A DNA stretch of 64,000 nucleotides. Source: Brachionus rotundiformis (taxonomy: Eukaryota; Rotifera; Eurotatoria; Ploima; Brachionidae). Position 1 is the first letter of the stretch, and each line of letters starts with the position of its first letter. Below, piece after piece: positions 23,041 through 33,899 of the stretch. The position numbers were made by a program, and so were the translations under genes. The notes beneath the pieces were generated by a model. The model made no database searches and was not told the origin of the DNA. It was given only the letters and a program-made list of their open reading frames with translations. The stretch spans positions 319,904 through 383,903 of the forward strand of contig JAESIW010000138.1 of NCBI GenBank assembly GCA_016802295.1, read 5' to 3'.

Positions 23041-23121
23041 ATATTGTTTATATTATTTATATTCAAAAAATAATTTTTAAATTTTAAAATGAGTCTAATA
23101 AGATAAAGATAGGAACATAAA
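23041..23121. repeat. Dispersed direct repeat, copy 2
   Basis: Partner of 22039-22128, with a few substitutions and an about 8-bp length difference inside an A-run. Confidence 0.45.
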
Positions 23122-25231
23122 ATATCATTAAACTGTTCTCATGTACCTTTTTACGGCTACTTGACATGCAAATAGAATAGCAATAGCGTCGTGAATTTTG
23201 TCTTGATGAAACAATTTTTCAACTGAGCTTAAAGAGGAGAAATCAGCAAATTAAGCACAAATTCGATTAATCCTAATATAAAATTTCTTAATTAATATGA
23301 TAAGGGTGAAATTTTCAAGTCAATAATTTTCCTATTAATAAATTTAAGCTAAGAATTAAAGACAAACTAATAAGTTTTAATTTTAGTATAACTTCAAATG
23401 TTTTTGGCAAGACATTTTTCTGGAAATGTTCTGCTCTTTTCTTATGTACCTAAATTCGCATTAATCAACCTATTCTTGAGTATCATAATAAGATTATTAT
23501 ATATGTTAAAAGCAATCAATTTTTGTTGATATTAGACTTGACAAATTTCACTTTAGATGTTCTCATGGTGTACGACTGTACTTGAGGTTTTCAGAGATTA
23601 AATTATAAGTACAAGTGCGCTATTGAAATTTGAACTGGTTCTGATATTAGTTTCACTTTAACTGTTATATTATTGAAAAATGATATTAAAATATTTATTT
23701 TAGTGTTTTTTTTTATATTCCGACAATTAAATTTTCTCTAAAGTTTAATTATTTTTGTTCTATGACTTGGAATTTCCGGTCCTCTAGCTCTTATGCTCGT
23801 TGACAAACCAAGCTAGGTCGAACAATTATTTCAAGTCATTTATCAGTTTAAAAATTAAAAAAAATAAATTTTGCTTAATTAATTAATTAAACATTTTTTT
23901 GTTACAATGAACAAAAAGATTTAAAATGATGTTCTAATTTTTAGGCTGGAAATTATGTGAAGCTTTCATTGAATTTTTTAAATTAAGAGCCAATTCAATG
24001 ATTGCTGTTAGATTTTGTATCAATTAGCAGATTGGGAAATGCGGCACACTTCAATTCTTATCTGTCTATGCAAGATCTTGGCAACAAAAATATTGATCCA
24101 AAGTGATACGATTAAACATAAAGCCCATAAATATATAAAATTTATTTTTGTCTATTTTTTTTAAATAAGAACCGATTTTGCTTAGCTGCAGATAATTTTT
24201 TACCATTGGTTAATGGTGCGTTCAAATTTAACTAAATAAATAAATAATTGATCTATCTTTTAAATTAATCCTAGGCTAAATGTCTCGCATCTAAAACGAT
24301 TAATTTACTCTAAATTTTGTGATCATATCTTGCCAGATCTCAAATACATAAAGATTAAAAGCTCACTATTGTGATCTATTTAAAGTTTAAACTTAAAAAA
24401 TATCCATTATTTGTAATTAAATTCTGATCACTTGAAAAGCGACACCGGTTTGTTTATTTTGCAGGGCTGAATTCTTATCATCTTTTAAGAAAAGAACATA
24501 GATAGCTATTTATTTAAATTTAGAATTGTTTAGATAACTGATTAGCTGTGGAGGACTTGTGTCACCTTAAGTTTAAAATTGCCTTAATCCGATTTGAGTT
24601 GAATTAAAGGAACGGATCGAATTTCGCACTGATAACATCTTGACATTCTAAACAAGAGGGCTTTTTAGTTAGTTTGGCTAATTAATTAATTGATTGGCCA
24701 AATAACTGTATTTGTTCATGTATTAAAAAATATCAAAACTTAAAAAGATTAAGATTAGTGATAAAAACTTAATTTTTTTGTGCAATAATTTAATAAAAAT
24801 TAATAAGCTCATTAAGAGCGGCATTTTGTTCTATTGAAGATTAAAAAAAAATTCTGGACAGATCGATTCTTTTTAAGTTATGATTAAACCGAATTATTGT
24901 TAAAAAATTGAATTAAATTAAAAATTAAAATTTAATTTTGGTACTTAATTAAAAGATAATTAGTAAAAGGGAATTTACAGGACAGCTCCGAATGGCATAA
25001 TTTACATTAGTTGTTCTTGTTTGCTGTTTAAGAGTAGCCTCGTCCCTGGCACAATTTGTTGGGGAAGACAAATATTAATTTCTAACTATTTTAGCTTTTT
25101 TTTTATTTATTCAATGACACAACCGCTCTGGTCAGCCTGTGCGACCAGCTTTCCAAAAATTACATTTAATTATATTACAAATAAGTAATAGTTGCTTTCT
25201 ATTTGGGGACTTATGAGATCAGTGTTGGTCA

Positions 25232-25253
25232 ATCTTGTCAATATTGACAAGAT
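25232..25253. promoter_or_regulatory. Perfect 22-bp palindrome with TTGACAAG half-sites
   Basis: Two head-to-head copies of ATCTTGTCAAT form an exact 22-bp palindrome. A third half-site CTTGTCAAT follows at 25261-25269. TGACA/TGTCA is the core bound by TALE homeodomain factors (Meis, Pknox, TGIF). A dimer-binding enhancer site is plausible; no direct proof. Confidence 0.4.
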
Positions 25254-26990
25254 AAAGTGACTTGTCAATTGGAATATAATTATAACAAATGATAACTGTT
25301 TTTGAGTGAGAGTAATTTTAAATTTAAGCATTTTTAAGTTCAGGTATAATTTGTTTATGATCTAAAGTTGATTAAAAGAAAAAGTTTATTTTTTATTATT
25401 TTATAAATTAAAACTGCTGGTGGCATTTCATGATAAAAATAAACTAAAATTTTCATACAACTTAAAAATAATAAAACAACTCAAATTCTCAAATTGATTT
25501 TAAATTCAAACTTTGTCATAATTATTACATTGCTGAACCTAAATCATTTGTGCAAAGATCAAGTCGAGATTTAATATATTCCAATAAAGTATGAAAGACA
25601 TTAATATTAAATTAATTTTATTTAAAAATAAAAATAAATAAATAAACAAATAAAAAATAGATATGCTCTGTCAAACCAAGTCAATATATTCATAATTGGT
25701 TTTTGTTAGATTTTAATTAATTAGATTTTATTTGAATATTTTTTTAAACAAAAAATAAAGTCAATTTACAATCCACCCAAAGATGTCCTCTGAAAAATAA
25801 AAATAGATTATTTTTTTAAAAAGAATTAATAAAATAATATTTTAGATGAATTGTTGTTGATAATTTCAATCATTTATTTAATTTAGTATCGATTATGCCA
25901 GCTCATGTGAGCTTATGGGCTTACAAACAATGATTCAAGGCAAATTGGTTCGTTATGTTTACGGTGTCGTCTTAAATGACCGGCTTTGGTCATTATGGTC
26001 GAACTCCTCATTTGTTTATGGTATTTAATTCAACTGGACTCTCAATAGATCACAACCGCACCTTATTTCCTTGTTCATCTAAAGAACATGGTGTCAAATT
26101 GTTTATTGACTTTAAGCCAAGCTCCAAACAGGTTTAGTTTAATGTGAACACATTTAGTCAGTTGATCTGACTGTGGCTAGATGATATGCTCTGTAAGTGT
26201 AATTTTGAATATTTTTAAAATTTTTCTAGAATTTTCACTTTCAAATCTTTTATATAATTTTAAAAAAAATTGATTATTTGTCTCAAAATTTATTGTAAAT
26301 TTTTTATTTTCAATTTTTAATTGTCGATTCAATGTAACAAAGCATGCAGGCTGAAAAGAGGGTTTTCACCGCTCGGATAAGCCTGTGGTAGTAGCGCCCT
26401 AAATTATATCTTAAATAGATAAATAAATTTGTCTCAAATGCCTGCTATTTACCTCACATATCTAATGAATGCAGTTTGATAAATGCCTTCAGTCAAATGT
26501 AAATTAAATTGACAAATTTTGGTTGACCAGGACTTGTAATCTCCGAAATTAAACAAATTATAACGATTTATATTTAGAGTATAAGTGAAAAATTGATAAT
26601 ATTTTAAAAGTAGTCTGACATTAGATTAATTATTTTTTTATTTACTTCAACCATTTACCAAGCTGCCATAATAAAATTTTATGACTCAAATTAAATTAAA
26701 TTAGCCGCTAGACTTAAAAAAGGCCGTTCTGTACAGCTATTTGGAACAGACATTATTGGTTTAAGTGAAAACAAGTTCAACTAAATTATACGAATTTATT
26801 CGTTTTATAGATCATTTATAGATGAATCATAATCAAATATTTTTAAAAATAAAATTTATCTTTTATTATTTATGTTTAAAGTATCAGTATTTTTTGTCAA
26901 TTAGTTAATTAATCAAAAAGTAAATTATTATTTTTCTGAAATTGTAAGTTCTAATTAAGACAGGACCCTTGATAGAAGAGACAAAGAGAG

Positions 26991-27310
26991 GAGCACGTGA
27001 CTTGGGCTAGTCATACTGTTCTATAACCAGTAAAGCAAGCAGAATCAAGCCCGGGTGCTAGTACATGAAAAGGAAATATTTCGTTAAATGGATAATCACG
27101 TGACTCGCGATAGTCCTTTAGTCCTATAAGCAGTGAAATAAGTACGAGTGACTGGGTGCTAGTACATGAATAGGAATGAATTTTTGTTCAGCTCAAATAG
27201 GGAGTCACGTGACCAGGGATAGTCGTCTAGTCCCATAAGCAGTGAAAATAGGACGAGTGACTGGGTGCTAGTACATGAAAAGGAATCTTCACCGTGTCAC
27301 ATGACTTTAT
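26991..27310. repeat. Tandem repeat, three about 105-bp units plus a partial fourth, each with an E-box
   Basis: Each unit starts with a CACGTG box (26994, 27097, 27206; a degenerate CACATG at 27298). It continues through TAGTC...CAGTGAAA and ends with GGGTGCTAGTACATGAA followed by A or T and AGGAA (from 27053, 27154 and 27263). Unit lengths are about 103, 109 and 92 bp. The conserved boxes are separated by diverged spacers, so the boxes look constrained. The third unit contains GTCACGTGAC, the full palindrome bound by bHLH-Zip factors of the MITF/TFEB/USF type. It lies about 2 kb upstream of the POU gene and may be its enhancer, or the body of a non-coding RNA or satellite. Confidence 0.75.
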
Positions 27311-27319
27311 AGCCTAGTG

Positions 27320-28559
27320 GCTCAGTTTGTCCTCTGATCAACATTTGACCCTGACAACAATAAGCCCCTAATAGACCATATACCTCACCAATTTAGATAT
27401 TCACCATTAATTAATTTTAATTGAAAATTTAAAATTATTTACAAAGTAATTAATCTTTACGATTGTTGCTGATCGATGCCAAATCGAATAAAATTTTATT
27501 AAGCGTTGAAAGCGGATTCGGCCAAGTGCGCAAAGGTAAGCCTATCTAATTCAGCAATACTTATCAATTATTCAAATAAGCATCAATTTAATTTATCTAA
27601 ATATATTCATGCCAAACTAAAAAATAATAATACCAAGTTAAAAAGTTAAATAGCGGCAGTCTGGCTGCAGAAGAGTATCATTTTCATTGTGTAATAAAAC
27701 AAGAACTAGAGCGAGCCGCGCACCGTATCGCTCGCTTGTCATTTCTAGCGACACGAGCTTAAGCTAGACCCGGAGAGAAAGCGATTAGCAGTGTCAAATT
27801 CACACAATTACTCTAGAACACGAAATATTGATTTATCTACTATAAATCATCGTGGCCGAGCAAACATTTGATATTTGAAATAAATTATCTTTTGAGCAAA
27901 CATGGCGGTGATGCCATCATCGCGAGTTTCAATTTCAGAGCTCTCGCATATGTCACTCATGAGACACAATCTCTTTCTCTCTTTTTTCTCTTTTCTCTTT
28001 TCTCTCTCTCAGTCTCTTCAGTCTGAGATAAAATCTGATTCAGTGCTAGAAGAAACTTGATTCAAATGCTAATTAGATAGATTTTAAACTATGAGACAGA
28101 GAAAATAAGAAATATTGAGAGAGAGAGTAGATTTATAGAAAAAAATCCCGCTGACTTGAGATAAGTTTCGAGAGATGTCCAAATGTCGATGCTAGTAATC
28201 AAGGTCCGGCTAAAAATCGATACAACCATCTCAAAGACCAAGTTCTAGTTTATCAATAAAAATTATATTTCAATTTTTATTTTAATAAGAAATAGATTTT
28301 TTTTCTCTATTTTGTTTTGTTATTGTTTTTAATGGAAATTTAGAGTTTTTTTTTTCTAAGTTTGTTTTAAAGTTATTCAAAAGTGTTAGATTAAGCGAAA
28401 AACAAAGAGAATTATTTTAGACTATTTTTCTTTATTTTTTGTTTCTTGAATTTGATTAATTTCAGAAAATAGCTAAAAACTGTCAACTATGCCAAAGTCG
28501 TCGATAAACTGCTAGTTTTTTATTTTGTGCTTATTCTATCGAGGTCTAGAAGAGCTAGG
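27320..28559. promoter_or_regulatory. POU gene upstream region with GAGA and PHO/YY1-like motifs
   Basis: Less AT-rich than the desert. A stretch ending CGCAAAG|GTAAGCC near 27535 looks like a splice donor and might be a non-coding exon. ATGGC at 27902 and GCCAT at 27913 are PHO/YY1 cores. Long CTCTCT/GAGAGA tracts follow at 27969-28013 and 28117-28127. A variant octamer ATGCTAAT is at 28066-28073. No protein-coding frame is supportable. Confidence 0.35.
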
Positions 28560-28860
28560 TATATAAAAAGAGAGTCAGTTCGATTTACTTATTGTTCTTT
28601 GGTCGTTGATTGCACAACAATTTAGCGCCGAATCGGAGTGGTCAGCCGCGCGCACACCTAAAGCCCATTGGCTGATCGGCGCAGCCAATCGGATAAATAG
28701 AGTGTGCCGGGGCGCCAATCGGCATCGATTCGCCGCTAAAAAATCCCATTGGCTCCGTCAAGCCAACTTGGTCTATTCTAATTGGTTGTATTTAATTAAA
28801 ATAAGAAGATTATTTTCAGTTTGGCAAATACACAACAACGAATAGGCGGTGCTTAGTGGA
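28560..28860 (+). promoter_or_regulatory. Candidate promoter of the POU gene: TATA box and five CCAAT boxes
   Basis: TATATAAAA at 28560-28568 is the only good TATA box near the gene. Five CCAAT/ATTGG pentamers follow within about 120 bp: 28667, 28685, 28715, 28748 and 28781, several extended to CCAATCGG. The block is GC-richer than its flanks. CCAAT boxes normally lie upstream of the start site, so the main start may lie after 28800 rather than 30 bp past the TATA box. Confidence 0.45.
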
Positions 28861-28894
28861 ACAGTACGATAGAGCGAGCGATCCAGCTAGCTCA

Positions 28895-28950
28895 CAAATA
28901 CACACACACACACACAAACACACATATACACACACACACTCACACTCACA
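28895..28950. repeat. CA-repeat microsatellite
   Basis: Interrupted (CA)n tract just after the CCAAT cluster, within the likely 5' UTR or first intron of the POU gene. Confidence 0.7.
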
Positions 28951-29320
28951 AAGCCCTTTTAAATAAAAAATTATTATTATTTTTTATAAATTAGAGATTG
29001 AACGAAACAAAAAGCAAATTCTTATTTTTTTTTTTTATTTTTATTTTTCTAGTATGAGACTAATTAAATACTGTTATAGTATGTGTATGTCAGTATGTAT
29101 CTCTCCGTGTGTGTTTGTGTGTGTTTGTATTTGTATATGATAAAAATCCTTAATGACAAGATAATTAGGGAATGCAAATTTTTGAAAGAAGAAAAAGAAA
29201 AAAAAATCAAAAAAATCATCAAGCCATCTCTTTCTTCTCTATCTCTTTATCTTTTATTATTATCTTTATAATAATCACACAATTTATTCTTTTAATTGTA
29301 TTAATTCTATTTTGTGCCAT

Positions 29321-29325
29321 TGCAG
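29321..29325 (+). other. Splice acceptor just before the POU start codon
   Basis: A pyrimidine-rich tract ends in TTGCAG at 29325, nine bases before the ATG. This suggests a 5' UTR exon upstream joined to the single coding exon. The matching donor could not be fixed. Confidence 0.5.
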
Positions 29326-29334
29326 GTGATTTAA

Positions 29335-31029
29335 ATGGAAAACTCATCATCGTCCAACATACACTTGCTAATACCGTACACCCATTCAAGTCCGAACATG
29401 TCGCCAAGCGAAATAAAACAAGAGGCCAACTATGCCGAGCTAAAATCGGCGTCCAGTTCGCCGAGCGTGTCTGCAGACATGTGCAAGTCGAGCGAATCGA
29501 TTGCGTCATCATACTACAGCCAGCAGGCGTCTCTGTACCAGCAACAGCATCAGCAGCAGCAGCAGTACCAGGCGTACGGCGGCGGTGCGTTCCAGCCCTC
29601 GGCGCAGTACGCGCACTACCAGGGCGGCTACCAGGGCCAGTACGCGCCGTACGCGCAGTACAGCGAGGCGTGGGCGCACGAGAGCCCCGGCGGCCAGTTC
29701 GCCGGCTACGGGCCCCAGGCGGCCTCGACCCCCACTCTGCACGCCAAGCCCTCGGCGCCCAGCCCGCCCGCCGCCCTCAACCACCACTGGCACCTCTTTC
29801 ACCAACAGCACCCCATGCACCACCACCACAACCAACAGTACGGCATGTTGGCCCACGGCGCCCACTTTTTCGACACCAGCCGCTCGGCCCTCGCCCTCAA
29901 CACCAACCACAACGGCAACAACAGCAACAACGACTCGTCCTCGTCCTCTTGCTCCTCTGCCTCGTCGTCGTCGTCGTCGGCCGCCTCGTCCACAGTCCTC
30001 AAAGAAATGAGCTCGTTCGGCCGCGACAGCAACAATCAAAACTTTGATCACGTGAGCAGCTTAGTGGGCGGTGGCGGCGCGGCCAGCAGTGGCAGTGTGT
30101 GCGCCGATGTGGCCGGCCAGGCCGGTCTAAATAGCTTGGACTTTTCTCATTCGGAGGAGGACGAGTCGTCCGTGAGCACGGACGATTTGGAAAATTTTGC
30201 CAAACAATTCAAGCAACGTCGCATTAAGCTCGGATTCACGCAAGCCGACGTGGGCCTCGCATTGGGCACATTGTACGGCAATGTGTTCAGTCAAACGACC
30301 ATTTGTCGCTTTGAGGCGTTGCAGTTGAGCTTTAAGAACATGTGCAAATTGAAGCCGTTGCTGGCCAAGTGGCTCGAGGAGGCCGACTCGACGACCGGCT
30401 CGCCGACCAACATGGACAAAATAGCCGCCCAGGGCCGCAAGCGCAAGAAGCGCACCTCCATCGAGCAGACCATCAAGGGCGCCTTGGAGAACCACTTTCA
30501 GAAGAACTCGAAGCCGACCGCCCAGGAGATAAATCATTTGGCCGACGCGCTACAATTGGAAAAGGAAGTGGTGCGCGTGTGGTTTTGCAATCGGCGCCAA
30601 AAAGAGAAACGCATGACGCCCAACGGCGAGTACATGGTCAACGACTCGATGATGTCCGGCGACGAGGACAACGAGTCCAACTCGGGCAGCGAGACCACAA
30701 ACGGAAACACTGGCGCCGCTCTGTTGAGCCAAAACGGCGAGAACGTCGCCTTTCAGCCGGCTGGCGCTCGATTCCTGCCGCCTCAGCCATTCAGCCAAAT
30801 GAGCAACCCATTTGTCGGCCATTTGCCACAAAACCCCGGCCATCATCCCCATCATCACTTGCAGCACAATCACATCGTGGCCCATCATCCGCACCACTTT
30901 CACCAATTGCACACAATCAGCGAGTCCAACGCCATACACGCATCCAGTCACCATCACCACAATCAATTTGTCAGTATGCAATCGACACAAGTACCGCACG
31001 AACGACACTCGCCTCTGTACGCCAGATAA
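29335..31029 (+). CDS. POU3: Class III POU-homeodomain transcription factor (POU3/Brn/ventral veins lacking type)
   Basis: 564 aa in one coding exon. An in-frame TAA directly before the ATG fixes the start. Residues about 282-356 are the POU-specific domain (QFKQRRIKLGFTQADVGLAL, then FSQTTICRFEALQLSFKNM), nearly identical to vertebrate Brn1/2/4 and fly vvl. The linker is class-III-like. Residues about 366-428 are the homeodomain (GRKRKKRTSIE, VVRVWFCNRRQKEKRMTP), with the Cys of the POU class at recognition-helix position 50. The N-terminal half is low-complexity: Gln, Tyr/Gly, His, Asn and a Ser run. The C-terminus is His-rich. POU3 proteins bind octamer DNA and direct neural and ectodermal fates. 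Mammalian POU3F genes are also intronless in the coding part. The sequence is much richer in GC than its surroundings. Confidence 0.95.
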   Translation: MENSSSSNIHLLIPYTHSSPNMSPSEIKQEANYAELKSASSSPSVSADMCKSSESIASSYYSQQASLYQQQHQQQQQYQAYGGGAFQPSAQYAHYQGGYQGQYAPYAQYSEAWAHESPGGQFAGYGPQAASTPTLHAKPSAPSPPAALNHHWHLFHQQHPMHHHHNQQYGMLAHGAHFFDTSRSALALNTNHNGNNSNNDSSSSSCSSASSSSSSAASSTVLKEMSSFGRDSNNQNFDHVSSLVGGGGAASSGSVCADVAGQAGLNSLDFSHSEEDESSVSTDDLENFAKQFKQRRIKLGFTQADVGLALGTLYGNVFSQTTICRFEALQLSFKNMCKLKPLLAKWLEEADSTTGSPTNMDKIAAQGRKRKKRTSIEQTIKGALENHFQKNSKPTAQEINHLADALQLEKEVVRVWFCNRRQKEKRMTPNGEYMVNDSMMSGDEDNESNSGSETTNGNTGAALLSQNGENVAFQPAGARFLPPQPFSQMSNPFVGHLPQNPGHHPHHHLQHNHIVAHHPHHFHQLHTISESNAIHASSHHHHNQFVSMQSTQVPHERHSPLYAR

Positions 31030-33400
31030 TTTGCTTACATCAACCAATCACAATCAACACCAAATCCTTCAACCCTTTGCACACCGCACTCTCCTCTTTT
31101 CGTACTATCGATGCATTTACACAACCACACCCACCCACACAAACACACACACACACACACACAAGGACCAGTTACTCGAAAACAGTTGCCGATGAACATG
31201 TTCGAGCATGCAGTGTTTTTAGCCTCGACGAGCTTTTATTTTCTCTCTTTATCCTTTTGTATGTCACTCTCTTAATTCTTTTCAATGTTTAACAAAACCA
31301 TACGCAGCATTTGAGCACAAGTGGCCACATGAATGCATTTACACAGCATCAAAGATCAGTTTATTTTTAATTGTTTTTTTTCTTAAATAATAAATTAAGC
31401 GTTTGAATTGGCGCAATTATTAACTAATTAATTAATTAGTTTTTTTTTTCACTAAATTTAATTTTATAAACTGGAATTAATTTTTAACTCTTATTTTTTT
31501 TTCGATTTTTTTTTCTATTTTAGTTCTATTAATTTGTAAATATTTGTGTACAATATAGTATTGTTTTTTTTCTTTATTTCAAATTTATTTATTTAATAAT
31601 TATAATGAATAAACTAAATTGACAACTAAATTTTCACATAATTCTCTTTTATTTAAATTTAAACTTTAATTTGATTTATTTTCTCATTGAGTCCTATTCA
31701 AAAGTACCTAGCAGTCTCAAACTTTAATCAATCAACGGAAAGATGATTTTTTTCCACCAGAATCTGATTTCTGGTTATAAATAGAATTAATTTATCAATC
31801 ATTTAATCTTTTCTCAGTCTATTAATAGCACAAACATTCAAAATTCAAATTTTGTAAAATTAAAAGTGCTAACAAGAGGGTTGACTATTTGGAGCTGGCT
31901 CTGAAACTCTCCTTTCCCAAAATTAGCTTTTAAATAAATTCAGTCTTTGTTTTAAACTTCTTGTTCTAAATTGTCGCCAGGTTAACCCCTAAGTCACCAA
32001 GCATACAAAGCAAATCTACAAGTCTATTGATCGGACTAGTGGATTAAGGAATATCATCAAGTCAAGTCAGTCTCAAGTGGATTTTAAAGCATTTTTATCT
32101 TTTCGAAAATGTTTTTTTGTTGTCAAATATTTAGAATAGTTAAGTATTGCAATGATTGAATGTATTAGATTTCTGCGACGAGTGAATTTGATCAAAAATT
32201 AGAACTTTAAATATTTGCTATTTGATTATTATTTGGCCTAAATGAGCTTGAATATCTATGTGTGTATGTATAATATATTGTGGCAAAAGATTGGCGGAAG
32301 TGGGCCTCCAAATTCTAATTTAGAGGTGACTATATTAGTATAACTGTTTAAAATTCATGAGCACACAATTAAAAGCGAGGAGTTTTGTTAATTAAAATGC
32401 AATTTTCCGGTGTATATTAAATTTTATTGAATTAATTAAAAAAATATATATAAAAATAAATAAATAAAGAAAGGGTTAGAGAGAGAAAGAGAACAAAAAA
32501 TTAAAATAAATTTCAGCTGCTCTTTGAGCGCATTTTAATGCTTTATTGACTTGGTAAACTAACACACGTTCTCTAAAATTAAGCTTGAACAATTGAAATT
32601 TTATGATCTTTGTAAGGCAAAAAGCGGTGCCATTTTGTTTGAACTTGTTCGGGTAATAAAAATTCAAATAAGTTTTATTGCACAATTTGATATGCAGTTA
32701 AACAAAAATGCCGCACAAAAGGTTATAAACAGAATTGAATTAAATTAATTTTGCCTGATCTAGCCATGTCCGGTTGTCAACGGCCGCGCTCTATGCCCCA
32801 CAAACAAGCTCTCAAAACTTTCTATTTTTTCTTGTTCAAAGCAGTCAAGTCAACCAGTGTCTAATTTGATTGATTTGGAAGCAAAAAATAAATAAACAAT
32901 AATCAGTCAAGCATTTAGAATCGATTATAGCGAGCTGAGAGCCGAATTCCGATAATTTAAAGAGTGTATCCTTGTTTGAAGATGATTAAGAACTGCTTAT
33001 TGCAAGTTAATTAAATGCATTGACAGATAATTCATGCAAAACTCTATGATTAATTATCAAGAGCTAAATACTTTGTTTATAGATCGATGAGCACACTACA
33101 TACACTCATACACATACACACAACACACACACACACAGAGCGACAATGACAGACTTGAAAAATTATCTCTAAAAATGTCATTTCAATTGAAACATTCCGC
33201 TTCATTTTCTCTTTTCTATTTTGTCTGAGTTTCTCCATGTCTCTTGAGTCTTAATGAGCTTGTTAAAACTTGGATGATATTTCAATTTTGCTCTTGTTCC
33301 TAATTAGCTGCTAATTTGGGTCTCAGATGAGACCGCTTTTCTCTACAGACACATTTCTTGACACCATACCAGAAACAACTCGGCTCCAGTCGAGTATTAC
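31030..33400. other. POU 3' UTR and downstream non-coding region
   Basis: The 3' UTR includes a CA tract at 31138-31165 and an AATAAA at 31608-31613. Beyond it the sequence is non-coding with another CA tract near 33108-33137 and a short exact inverted repeat GGTCTCA/TGAGACC at 33319-33334. No coding exon was found. Confidence 0.5.
31608..31613 (+). terminator. Candidate polyadenylation signal of the POU gene
   Basis: AATAAA about 580 nt after the stop codon, following a T-rich stretch. Confidence 0.4.
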
Positions 33401-33419
33401 GCAAATGCGCTTCTCTCTA

Positions 33420-33894
33420 ATGCAAATTAGATTAGTTCTCTCAAGCACGGCGGCACTGTGAAGCCAATTTAACACTTATTAGAGAGAATAAGGCTCTTAC
33501 TCAGGAGAGTAAGAGCAAGAGATCACAGATATGCTAATCGAATTAGGTGACATGATTAAATAGAGATAAAGGGCGGCCGAGTTGGCCCATTTGCCAGAGT
33601 TGTGAGAGAAAGGAAAGAGAGACAGAAACAGAGAGAGTAAGAAAGAGCAAATATAGTTGGATCAATTGGGCAAATATTTGCCTTTGGACTAATCTCCAAA
33701 GTCAAGTATCAATCAAAAAATAGACACGGCTATTTGAGAAAAAGATTTGGGCTTAGATGGCTGGCTAGATAAACGGAGCTATGGATGCATGCATGGTCCT
33801 ATTGTCAAGTGGCCTTTTAGCTTTGTTTTAATTATTAAGAGGCTTGATTTTTTATTAGCATTAGTTTTTCTTTTCTTTTTGTTCAAATTTGCAT
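33420..33894. promoter_or_regulatory. Cluster of POU octamer sites downstream of the POU gene
   Basis: Exact octamer ATGCAAAT at 33420-33427 and its reverse complement ATTTGCAT at 33887-33894. The common variant ATGCTAAT is at 33531-33538 and its reverse complement ATTAGCAT at 33854-33861. Four sites in under 500 bp, about 2.4 kb past the stop codon, suggest an autoregulated enhancer (inference). A GAGA-rich tract (33600-33650) lies between them. Confidence 0.4.
33493..33516. repeat. Perfect 10-bp stem hairpin
   Basis: GCTCTTACTC, loop AGGA, GAGTAAGAGC. It lies inside the octamer cluster. It may act as a symmetric protein site or be chance; the stem does not extend further. Confidence 0.55.
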
Positions 33895-33899
33895 AAAAA

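Larger units (their letters stand above)
18571..26989. other. Long gene desert upstream of the POU gene
   Basis: Over 8 kb of AT-rich DNA without a supportable coding exon. It contains many short runs of A/T, an AT microsatellite near 22545-22583, two related 80-90-bp stretches about 1 kb apart (22039-22128 and 23041-23121), and short symmetric sites such as 25232-25253. Deserts beside developmental transcription factors often hold long-range enhancers, which is the likely role here (inference). Confidence 0.45.

Noticed and set aside
26340..26405. tRNA-like or structured RNA around CAGGCT/AGCCTG
   Set aside because: Only 6-bp and 5-bp stems, no tRNA A or B box and wrong length.
28606..28845. 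79-codon open frame in the CCAAT-box region
   Set aside because: It begins with TTG rather than ATG, has no recognisable similarity, and overlaps a dense promoter-like motif cluster.
29501..30051. Other-frame long ORFs inside the POU gene
   Set aside because: Arg/Pro/Ala- or Val/Gly-rich translations caused by the repetitive GC-rich N-terminal coding region.
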